Of a stretch of 64,000 nt of DNA, positions 48,585 through 57,870 are shown one piece after another. The position numbers and the translations under genes are program-made. Within the stretch, counting starts at the first letter, position 1; each line of letters opens with the position of its first letter. This DNA comes from Piscinibacter aquaticus (lineage in GTDB: Bacteria > Pseudomonadota > Gammaproteobacteria > Burkholderiales > Burkholderiaceae_C). Under the pieces are notes generated by a model. That model saw only the letters and a program-made list of their open reading frames with translations, ran no database searches and was not told the DNA's origin. The DNA is taken from the NCBI GenBank assembly GCA_007994965.1, contig VOPW01000001.1:1-64000 (forward strand), given 5' to 3'.

Positions 48585-49276
48585 CGGGTGTCTCCTGTGG
48601 CGTGAGGGGCCCCGCCGCCGTGCATCGCGGCATCGAGGTGTCGGGTCATGTGGAGGCTGGCGCGCTCGTCGTGCTCGCGCATCAGCCGCTCGGCGAGGTC
48701 GGCGTGGCCGGCGGCGATGGCCGCGGCGATCGCCTCGTGCTCGTCCCACACCGATTCGCGCAGGCTGGAGGCCTGAAGCACCGCGCCCATCGCGCGGCGG
48801 ATGTGGGCCCAGTGCAGGTGCGCGCTGCGCGGGATCAGCGGGTTGCCGGCGGCGGCATAGACGGCGTTGTGGAAGGCGGCGTCGGCCTCGATCATGGCCT
48901 GCACGTTGCGCCCGCGCGCCGCCTTGCGGCCACGCTCGATCAGCTTCGCATCGAGCGGCCGGCCCTGCTGCGCCGCCAGCCGGGCCGCCAGCGCATCGAG
49001 CGCGCCGCGCACCGGTAGACGGCGGCGATGCCCGGCGCATCCAGCGGCGCCACCTGCACGCCGCGGCCCGGGGCGTCGAGCACCGAGCCGTCCTGCTTGA
49101 GCAGGCGCAGCGCCTGCAGCACGGGTTGCCGGGACACATCGAGCTGCTGGGCGATCTCCTCCTGCGTCAGCCGCGCGCCGGGCGCCAGCGAGCCGTCGGC
49201 AATGGCGCCGAGCAGCGCACGGTAGACTGGTCGACCGGGTCGGGCGCCACGTGCAGCTTGAGCAGGGGGTGTTCAT
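48581..49276 (-). CDS. GntR-family transcriptional regulator, FCD type (three probable frame breaks)
   Basis: A winged helix N-terminus (VYRALLGAIADGSLAPGARLTQEEIAQQLDVSRQPVLQALRLL) is followed by an FCD ligand domain (ARGRNVQAMIEADAAFHNAVYAAAGNPLI, VWDEHEAIAAAIAAGHADLAERLMREHDE). The latter has the Asp and His metal ligands of this class. Apparent breaks lie at about 49265 (C run), 49227-49229 (CCAGG read as CCAG) and 49012-49014 (CCAGG read as CCGG). Repaired length is about 233 residues. It is the first gene of the catabolic operon and probably represses it until the substrate or an intermediate binds. Confidence 0.83.
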   Translation of the reverse strand: MNTPCSSCTWRPTRSTSLPCAARRHCRRLAGARRAADAGGDRPAARCVPATRAAGAAPAQAGRLGARRPGPRRAGGAAGCAGHRRRLPVRGALDALAARLAAQQGRPLDAKLIERGRKAARGRNVQAMIEADAAFHNAVYAAAGNPLIPRSAHLHWAHIRRAMGAVLQASSLRESVWDEHEAIAAAIAAGHADLAERLMREHDERASLHMTRHLDAAMHGGGAPHATGDTR

Positions 49277-49286
49277 GTCGGCGTAC

Positions 49287-49298
49287 TCTGTATACAGA
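49287..49298. promoter_or_regulatory. Palindromic operator candidate for the GntR regulator
   Basis: TCTGTATACAGA is a perfect 12-bp palindrome with the TGTATACA core typical of FadR/FCD-type GntR operators. It lies 11 bp upstream of the GntR start. A further ATACA (49298-49303) follows directly. The position suggests autoregulation of the minus-strand operon. Confidence 0.65.
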
Positions 49299-49362
49299 AT
49301 ACACCTCCACCGGGCGAGGTCAAGCCGGGGTTGCGAGCGCGTATGCTCTGGCCCCGGCTCCC

Positions 49363-49386
49363 GTTCCAGTTCCAGTTCCCGTCCGC
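49363..49386. repeat. Short GTTCC-type tandem repeat before the diguanylate cyclase gene
   Basis: GTTCCA, GTTCCA, GTTCCC and GTCCGC run in tandem, followed by GTTCGTTCC, ending 15 bases before ATG 49402. Six-base units of this kind are prone to slippage. No ribosome binding site is visible between the repeat and the start, so the start itself is somewhat uncertain. Confidence 0.5.
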
Positions 49387-49401
49387 GTTCGTTCCGGCCG
49401 C

Positions 49402-51201
49402 ATGCCCGCCTCTCTCGCCGCCCATCGTCCGCCGCTGCCCGTGAGGCTCTGGCATACCCTGCGCCGCTGGCTCGGCGGCGGCGCCCAGCCGCCCTACATC
49501 GAGGCGATGGACGCGATGGACGCCGGCATCGTGCTCTACGACGCACAGGACCGCCTGGTGCTGTGCAACCGCAACTTCCGCGCGCTGTATCCGGGGCTGA
49601 CGCACATGCTGGTGCCCGGCCGGACCTTCGAGGAGATGCTGCGCGAGGCGGCGTCGCTCGGCATGATTCCCGAGGCGCAGGGCGATCTGGAAGCCTTCAT
49701 CGCCGAGCGCGTGCGCCAGCACCGCAACCCCGGCATCCCGCTGTTGCGCCAGATGGCCGACGGCCGCTGGCGCCGCATCACCGAGCAGCGCCTGCCCGAC
49801 GGCTCGCTGCTGGCCTTCAGCATCGACGTCAGCGAACTGGTGGCCAAGGAGAAGGCGCTGGACGAAGCGCGCACCCAGGCCCAGCAGGCGCACGAGCGGC
49901 TGGAGGATGCGATCGAGGCGCTGTCCGACGGCTTCGTGCTCTACGACGCCGACGACCGCCTGGTGGTGTGCAATCAGCGCTACCGCGAGACCTACCAGCT
50001 CAGTGCGCCGGCCATCCGCCCGGGCACGCGCTTCGAGGACATCCTGCGCTACGGTCTGGCGCGCGGCCAGTACCCGGCCGCCGAGGGCCGCGAGATGGAG
50101 TGGCTGGAGGAGCGGCTGTACCGCCACCGCCACGCCGACCAGCCGATCCTGCAGGAGCTGCCCGGCAACCGCTGGCTGCGCATCGAGGAGCGCATCACGC
50201 GGCTGGGCGGCGTGGCCGGCGTGCGCGTTGACGTGACCGAGCTGGTGCATCGCGAGCAGCAGCTCAAGCAGATCAATGCAAGGCTGGCCGAGAGCCGGGC
50301 CCAGCTGCATGCGGTGATCGGCACGGCGATGTCGGCGATCGTCACGCTCGACGAGAACGGGCAGGTGCTCTCCGCCAACCCGGCCGCGACGACGATCTTC
50401 GGCTGGCCCGAGGACGAACTGGTCGGGCAGCCGCTGCGCACGCTCGTGCCGGCCGATGCCGGGCCCGACCCGCTGGCCTTGCTGACCGCGCGAGGCCCGG
50501 AAGCGCGTGCGGGCCGCGCGCCGCCGCAGGACATCCGCGCGCGCCATCGCGATGGCCGCAGTGTCACGGTGCAGCTGGCGCTGTCGCGGCTCGACACCGG
50601 CGGGCAGGCGCGCTTCGTCGCGTTGTTCACCGATCTTTCGGAGCGTGAGGCCTATGCGCAGGCGCTGCGCGACGCCAATGCGCAGCTGGCGCACCTGTCG
50701 GAGACCGATGCGCTGACCGGCATCGCCAACCGCCGCCGCTTCGACCGTGCGCTGCACGAGGAGTGGCAGCGCTGCGGCCGCCACGGGCTGCCGCTGGCGC
50801 TGCTGCTGATCGATGTCGACCACTTCAAGCGCTACAACGACAGCCGCGGCCACCCCATGGGCGACGAGTGCCTGCGCGCCATCGCGCAGATCCTGCGCAA
50901 CTGCGTGCACCGCGCCGGCGATCTGGTGGCGCGCTACGGCGGCGAGGAGTTCGCGCTGCTGCTGCCGCACACCGGCGAAGCCGAGGCGATGGCGATCGCG
51001 CTGGCCTGCATCGAGGCTGTCGAGCAGGCCGAGCTGCCGCACCCCGATTCGCCGCTGGCGCCGCACGTCACGCTGAGCATCGGCGTGGCCAGCGCCGTGC
51101 ACGTGGGCGACACGCGCGCCGCGGCGCTGCTCGATGCGGCCGACTCGGCGGTGTACGCCGCCAAGCGGGCCGGCCGGCGCCGCGCAGTGATGGCCGAATA
51201 G
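49402..51201 (+). CDS. PAS-domain diguanylate cyclase
   Basis: The 599-residue protein has three sensor regions: two PAS-7-like repeats (AMDAGIVLYDAQDRLVLCNRNFRALYP near 35 and ALSDGFVLYDADDRLVVCNQRYRETYQ near 175) and a PAS domain (IVTLDENGQVLSANPAATTIFGWPEDELVG near 313). A GGDEF domain follows. The active site is RYGGEEFALLLP, with the inhibitory I-site RxxD (RAGD) just upstream, so it should make c-di-GMP with product feedback. No transmembrane segment is visible, so the signal is cytoplasmic. It is divergent from the GntR gene; whether the palindrome at 49287 affects it is unknown. Confidence 0.92.
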   Translation: MPASLAAHRPPLPVRLWHTLRRWLGGGAQPPYIEAMDAMDAGIVLYDAQDRLVLCNRNFRALYPGLTHMLVPGRTFEEMLREAASLGMIPEAQGDLEAFIAERVRQHRNPGIPLLRQMADGRWRRITEQRLPDGSLLAFSIDVSELVAKEKALDEARTQAQQAHERLEDAIEALSDGFVLYDADDRLVVCNQRYRETYQLSAPAIRPGTRFEDILRYGLARGQYPAAEGREMEWLEERLYRHRHADQPILQELPGNRWLRIEERITRLGGVAGVRVDVTELVHREQQLKQINARLAESRAQLHAVIGTAMSAIVTLDENGQVLSANPAATTIFGWPEDELVGQPLRTLVPADAGPDPLALLTARGPEARAGRAPPQDIRARHRDGRSVTVQLALSRLDTGGQARFVALFTDLSEREAYAQALRDANAQLAHLSETDALTGIANRRRFDRALHEEWQRCGRHGLPLALLLIDVDHFKRYNDSRGHPMGDECLRAIAQILRNCVHRAGDLVARYGGEEFALLLPHTGEAEAMAIALACIEAVEQAELPHPDSPLAPHVTLSIGVASAVHVGDTRAAALLDAADSAVYAAKRAGRRRAVMAE

Positions 51202-52629
<1,428 letters not shown>

Positions 52630-52706
52630 TCCAGCCCCCAGTCGCTGCGCTCCTGCCCCCGAGGGGCGCCGTCCGGCTTGGGGCGGCCCGGCGCCGGACC
52701 CTGCGA
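52630..52706. repeat. REP-like palindromic intergenic element between argG and cheB
   Basis: The 77-bp gap between convergent argG and cheB is filled by CCCCCAGTCGCTGCGCTCC, then CCCCCGAGGGG (hairpin), and GGCTTGGGGCGGCCC, with nested GTCCGGC/GCCGGAC inverted repeats. From memory this combination recurs many times in intergenic spaces of Burkholderiales genomes. Only one copy is present in this window. It could act as a transcription barrier or an RNA-stabilising structure. Confidence 0.6.
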
Positions 52707-53759
52707 TCAGCCGCGCGCGTCGAAGGCGCTGATCGCGCCGGCCACGCGCGCCAGCGGCATCACCTCGTCGACGCCGCCCATCGCGATCGCTTCCTTCGGC
52801 ATGCCGAAGACGACGCAGCTCTGCTCGTCCTGCGCGATGGTGCGTGCGCCGCGATCGTGCAGCGCCTTCATGCCGCGCGCGCCGTCGTCGCCCATGCCGG
52901 TGAGGATGATGGCCAGCGCATCGCGACCGGCGCATTCGGCCGCCGAGCGGAACAGCACGTCGACCGAGGGCTTGTGGCGGTTCACCGGCGGACCGTCGGC
53001 CACCGCCACGTAGTACTGGCCGGCATTCTTCTTCAGCTGCATGTGCCGCCCGCCCGGGGCGATCAGGACCACGCCGCGCTCGAGCCGGTCGCCGTCCTTC
53101 GCTTCGCGCACGTTCATCGCGCACAGGCTGTCCAGGCGCTGTGCATACATCGCGGTGAACTTCTCCGGCATGTGCTGCACGATGGCGATGCCCGGCGAGT
53201 CGCCGGGCAATTGCAGCAGCACGTTCTCGATCGCCTGCGTGCCACCGGTGGAACTGCCCAGCACCACCGGCTTGTTCACCGCCAGCGCGTGCAGGCCGGC
53301 CACCGGCGGGCGCGGCGCGGTGCGCGCCACGGCAGGCGCCGCGGCGCCGCCGGCGCGGGGCCGCGCGCGGGCGGCGGTCTTCAGCGCCTGTACCAGCTCG
53401 CGCCGGGAGTCTTCCAGAAACTGCTTCAGCCCGAGGCGCGGCTTGGCCACCACCGCCACCGCGCCGGCGGCGAGCGCCTCGAGCGCGGCCTTGCTGCCAT
53501 CGGTGGTCAGCGTCGAGCAGATCACCGTCGGGATGGGGTCGGTCTCCATCACCTGGCGCAGGAAGGTCAGGCCGTCCATGCCGGGCATCTCGATGTCCAG
53601 CAGCAGCACGTCGGGGCGGTTCTTGCGGATCGCCGGCCCCGCCAGCAGCGGGTTGGGGGCCGAGCCGATCAGCTCGATCTCGGCCCGGCCCTGCAGCAGG
53701 TGCTGCAGGGTCTGACGCACCACCGCCGAATCGTCGACCACGTAGGCCTTGATCGTCAT
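52707..53759 (-). CDS. cheB: CheB, protein-glutamate methylesterase/deamidase
   Basis: CheB removes methyl groups from chemoreceptors when phosphorylated by CheA. The 350-residue product has an N-terminal receiver domain (phosphoacceptor D55 in LLLDIEMPGMDG; acidic pair VVDDS). A linker and the esterase domain follow, with the Ser in LGSSTGGTQAI, the His in IVQHMPEKFT and the Asp in LTGMGDDGARGM. No break occurs. It is the last gene of the chemotaxis operon, 11 bp after cheD. Confidence 0.96.
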   Translation of the reverse strand: MTIKAYVVDDSAVVRQTLQHLLQGRAEIELIGSAPNPLLAGPAIRKNRPDVLLLDIEMPGMDGLTFLRQVMETDPIPTVICSTLTTDGSKAALEALAAGAVAVVAKPRLGLKQFLEDSRRELVQALKTAARARPRAGGAAAPAVARTAPRPPVAGLHALAVNKPVVLGSSTGGTQAIENVLLQLPGDSPGIAIVQHMPEKFTAMYAQRLDSLCAMNVREAKDGDRLERGVVLIAPGGRHMQLKKNAGQYYVAVADGPPVNRHKPSVDVLFRSAAECAGRDALAIILTGMGDDGARGMKALHDRGARTIAQDEQSCVVFGMPKEAIAMGGVDEVMPLARVAGAISAFDARG

Positions 53760-53770
53760 CGTCGTGTCCT

Positions 53771-54262
53771 TCAGATTCCGATGGCCGTGACGCTGGGCGC
53801 ATCCGGGCCCACCGTCCAGGCGAGCCGGCGGTAGGCGGCGCCGCCCACGTCGTGATGCAACAGGCGCACGCCGTTGTGCGTCAGCGCGTCCAGCACCTGC
53901 TGCACGCTGCGTTCGCCGATCGGGCGATGCGGGTAGATGCCGGGGAACATGTTGCCGCCGCCGTAGACGTAGGCCTCGCACAGCTGCGGCTGCAGTCCGC
54001 GCTCGCGCAGGCGCAACCACATGGCCATCAGCGCGGCATCGGCGTAGGCGGTGTCATGTGCGCGCCCGGCCGGGGCCGGCGCCGGATGCACGATGTGGCA
54101 CATCGCGCCGGCGGTGCGGCGCGGGTCCGTCATCACCACGGCCACGCACGAGCCGAGCAGCGTTTCGAGGCGTTCGCCGCGTCCGCCGCAGGCCACGTCG
54201 CCGGGATAGAGGATCTGCGGCGCGTGGGTGCCGGACGGGGCATGCTCCATGGTCGCTGTCAT
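53771..54262 (-). CDS. cheD: CheD, chemoreceptor glutamine deamidase
   Basis: CheD deamidates receptor glutamines and in some species modulates adaptation. The product has about 163 residues. The catalytic Cys and His are seen in LETLLGSCVAVVMTDP and AMCHIVHP. AYVYGGGNMFP and IGERSVQQVLDAL complete the family pattern. ATG 54262 lies 4 bp after the cheW stop; ATG 54250 is an alternative. Confidence 0.93.
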   Translation of the reverse strand: MTATMEHAPSGTHAPQILYPGDVACGGRGERLETLLGSCVAVVMTDPRRTAGAMCHIVHPAPAPAGRAHDTAYADAALMAMWLRLRERGLQPQLCEAYVYGGGNMFPGIYPHRPIGERSVQQVLDALTHNGVRLLHHDVGGAAYRRLAWTVGPDAPSVTAIGI

Positions 54263-54266
54263 GGTC

Positions 54267-54740
54267 TCAGGCGGGCAAGGCGTCTTGCGAAAGCCGGCAG
54301 AGTTGGGCCATTTCGTCGATGTCGAAGGCGCGGTCGGGGTCCAGCAGGATGAGGAAGCGGCCGTCAAGCTTGCCGATGCCGCGGATGAACTCGCGGCCCA
54401 CCGCGGTGCCGAAGCTCGGCGCGGGTTCGATGGCGTCGGCGGGCAGGTCGACGACCTCGCTGACCGCGTCGACCATCAGTCCGAGCTCGGTGCGCTCGCC
54501 ATCGCGCTCGGCGTCGAAGATCACCACGCAGGTCTTCTTGCCCACCTGTGCCGGCGTGCGTCCGAAGCGGGCGTTGAGGTCGATCACCGGCACGACGGCG
54601 CCGCGCAGGTTGATCACGCCGCGCACGAAGGCTGGCATCAGCGGCACGCCGGTCATCGATCCGTGCTGGATGATCTCGCGCACGCTGCGGATATCCAGCG
54701 CGAACACCTCCTCGCCGAGCTGGAAGGTCAGGGCTTGCAT
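54267..54740 (-). CDS. cheW: CheW, chemotaxis coupling protein
   Basis: CheW links receptors to CheA. The 157-residue protein is one CheW domain (TFQLGEEVFALDIRSVREIIQHGSMTGVPLMPAFVRGVINLRGAVVPVIDLNARFG). It has the conserved NLRG motif. It also has a C-terminal tail of about 20 residues (FDIDEMAQLCRLSQDALPA) typical of betaproteobacterial CheW. It lies between the PAS receptor gene and cheD. Confidence 0.95.
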   Translation of the reverse strand: MQALTFQLGEEVFALDIRSVREIIQHGSMTGVPLMPAFVRGVINLRGAVVPVIDLNARFGRTPAQVGKKTCVVIFDAERDGERTELGLMVDAVSEVVDLPADAIEPAPSFGTAVGREFIRGIGKLDGRFLILLDPDRAFDIDEMAQLCRLSQDALPA

Positions 54741-54751
54741 CGCGCGGCTCC

Positions 54752-56983
54752 TCAGTAGGGGCGGAAGTTGGCCGTGCCGGTGGCCAGCCGGGTGGGCGTG
54801 CCGGGCACCGGCTGCGGGCGGGTGCTGCGCATCGGGGTGTTCGGCGCACGGCGCTCGATGAAGGCCTCGGAGCGCGCGCCGCCGGCGGCGAAGAAGGCCA
54901 CCGACTGCTGCAGCTGCTCGGCGGCCGGAGAGCTCCTCCGATGTGGCGGCGAGCTCCTCGGAGGCCGAGGCGTTCTGCTGCGTGGCCTTGCTCAGCTGGC
55001 CCATCGCGCCGCCGATCTGCGTGACCGACTGGCTCTGCTCGGTGCTCGCCGCGGCGATCTCCTGCACCAGCTCGCTGGTCTTCTGGATCGACGGCACGAT
55101 CTCGTCGAGCAGCCGGCCGGCGCGCTCGGCGGTGGAGACGCTGGAGGCGGCCGGTCGCCGATCTCCTTGGCCGCTTCCTGGCTGCGCTCGGCGAGCTTGC
55201 GCACTTCGGCCGCCACCACCGCGAAGCCCTTGCCGTGCTCGCCGGCGCGGGCGGCCTCGATGGCCGCGTTCAACGCCAGCAGGTTGGTCTGGTAGGCGAT
55301 GTCGTCGACGATGGAGATCTTGGCGGCGATCTGCTTCATCGCGGTGACGGTCTGGGTGACGGCGGTGCCGCCCTCGGCGGCCTCCTTGCTGGCCTTGGTG
55401 GCCATGCCGTCGGTGACCTTGGCGTTGTCGCTGTTCTGCGAGATCGAGGCCGACATCATGTCGATCTGCGAGGTGGTCTCCTCCACCGACGAGGCCTGCT
55501 CGCTGGCCGCCTGCGACAGTGACTGCGCGGTGGCGCTGACCTGCGTGGCCGCGCCGGTCAGCGCGTCAGCGGCGCTGCGAACCTCGGTGATGATGGTCGA
55601 CAGCTTGTCCAGGCTGCCGTTGGCGTCCTGCTTGACCTGCTCGAACACCCCCTGCATCTGCCGCGTGATGCGCTGCGTCAGGTCGCCCGCGGCCATGCCG
55701 GAGAACACGCGTCCGACGTCCTCGATGATGGCCGACAGCGACTCGCTGGTGGCGTTGGCGTCGTCCTTCACGCGGCCGAACACGCCGGCGAAGTCGCGCG
55801 TCACGCGCTGCGAGAGATCGCCCGCCGCCAGGGCGCCGAACACGCGCCCGAAGTCGCCGAAGATCACCGAGGTGGTCTCCATCAGCGTGTTCACACCGCC
55901 GCACAGCTCGGCGATCGGCCCGCTCTTGCCCTCCAGCGGAATGCGCTGCTCGAGATCGCCGGCACGCGCCGCCTCGGTCACCCGCTGCGCACGGCCGACG
56001 GCCTCGTCCAGCATGCGGCTGGTCTGCACTTGCGCGGTGATGTCGGTGGCGAACTTGACGACCTTGAACGGGCGGCCGGCGCGGTCGAAGATCGGGTTGT
56101 AGGTGGCCTGGATCCAGATCTCGCGGCCGCCCTTGGCGATGCGGCGGTACTGGCCGGTGTCGAACTCGCCGCGAGCGAGCTTCTCCCAGAAGAGCCGGTA
56201 CTCCACGCTGTTGCGGAACTCCGGGTCGACGAACAGGCTGTGGTGCTGGCCCTTGATCTCGGCCAGCGAGTAGCCGAGCGCCGCCAGGAAATTGTCGTTC
56301 GCGTTCAGGATCTTGCCGTCGAGCGTGAATTCGATGACCGCCTGCGCCTTGTGCACCGCCTGGATCTGGCCCTCGTGGTCGGCCGCCTGAAGCTGCGCGC
56401 GCGTCACGTCGGTGGCGATCTTGACGATCTTGCACACGGCACCGCCTTCGTCCCTCACCGGAGCGTAGACCGCCTGGATCCACACCTCCTGGCCGGACTT
56501 GGTGAGGCGCTTGAACACGCGGCTGTTCGACTGGCCGGCGTTCAGCTCGGCCCAGAAGCGCACGTAGTCGGGCGAGGCTGCGTCGGCCGGATCGACGAAC
56601 ATGCGGTGGTGGCGGCCGACCACTTCCTCGCGGGCGTAGCCCATCAGGCCGAGGAAGTTCGCGTTCGCGGCCAGCACGTGGCCGGTGGTGTCGAACTCGA
56701 TGCTGGCGTAGGCCTCGTCGACGGCGCCCAGCAGGCCGCGCGAATTCACCTGCTCGGCGGTCAGCGCGTCGATGCGTCGGCGCGCTTCGCCCCGTTCTGC
56801 CTCGGCGGCGGCTTCCAGCGCGGTGTGGCGCGCGCGTGCGTCGGCCAGGGCAGCGGCCAGCGCGCCGCGCTCGCCCTCGAGGCGGGCGCGCTCGCGCTCC
56901 AGCTCGGCCAGCTGTTTCGCCGCATGTTCCAGTTCGCTGCCGGCGAACATCAGGGCCATCAGGGAAGGACGGGGTGCATTCAT
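54752..56983 (-). CDS. Soluble methyl-accepting chemotaxis protein with two PAS domains (two frame breaks)
   Basis: The protein of about 744 residues starts with a coiled coil (residues 15-80). Two tandem PAS/PAC domains of the Aer-like type follow ([22 protein letters not shown] near 108; [22 protein letters not shown] near 230), both lacking a membrane anchor. Two HAMP-like repeats come next. The signalling domain has the tip [32 protein letters not shown]. Breaks are at 55152-55154 (CCTGG read as CCGG) and 54924-54926 (CCAGG losing two bases). It ends GTANFRPY. It probably senses cytoplasmic redox or energy state, but heme or FAD binding cannot be read from sequence. Confidence 0.9.
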
Positions 56984-57045
56984 GGGCTGCCTCTCTCTAT
57001 GGGGGTGAAGGGCGCGATGGCCGCAGGGTGGTTCGGGGGTGAGGA

Positions 57046-57857
57046 TCAGGCGCAGACCTTGCGGAACGCGCCGGGCGCCAGCGTGGCCAGCGGCGTGCGG
57101 CAGGGCACGCGGCCCTCGGCCGTGCCGATGAACAGCAGGCCGCCCTCGCGCAGCTGCGAGAGCACGCGGTCCACCACCTCGACCTTGGTCGGCGGGTCGA
57201 AGTAGATCAGCACGTTGCGCAGGAAGACGATGTCGAAGGGGCCGAGGTCGGCGACCGGCAGGCACAGGTTGAGCTGGCCGAAGCGCACGCGTTCGCTGAT
57301 GCGCGGCTGCACCGGCTCAGGCCCTCGGCCTCGCCCTCGCCACGCCAGAAGTAGCGCTTCAGCCGTTCCGCCGAGACCTCGCGCAGCCGCTCGTTGGGAA
57401 AGATCGCCTGCTGGGCGCTGCGCAGCACGCGATCGCTGATGTCGGTGCCCAGCACCGACCAGTCCTCGCCGATGCGGCCCTGCTGCTGCAGGTCGGCCAG
57501 CACCATCGCGGCGCTGTAAGCCTCGTCGCCGAACGAGCTGGCCGCGCTCCACACGCGCACCGTGCGCGGGCGCTCGCGCGAGAGCTCCTGTTCCATCAGC
57601 GCGTAGTGCGAGGACTCGCGGAAGAAGTAGGTCTCGTTGGTGGTCAGCAGGTCGACCGCGACCTGGAACTCGCCCTGGTCGTCCTGGCCGCTGATCAGCG
57701 AGAGGTAGTCGCGGTAGTCGTCGAGGCCGAGCCGGGCCAGCCGCGGCGCGAGCCGCGACGCGACCAGCGGCTTCTTGTGCTCGCCGAAGGACAGGCCGAC
57801 CGATCGGTGCATCAGGTCTGCGATGGCGCGGAAGGTGTCGTCTCTGAGGGTGGGCAT
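57046..57857 (-). CDS. cheR: CheR, chemoreceptor methyltransferase (one frameshift)
   Basis: CheR methylates receptor glutamates with S-adenosylmethionine. The product has about 270 residues: a helical N-terminal domain, then [42 protein letters not shown], and [14 protein letters not shown]. In most CheR proteins the first of these cofactor-site motifs reads SAGCSTGEEPYS; here [12 protein letters not shown] is a variant. The break at 57317-57320 is a lost G (GGCCTGGAG read as GGCCTGAG). The gene is 13 bp after cheA. Confidence 0.93.
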
Positions 57858-57870
57858 GGCGGTGTCGGGT

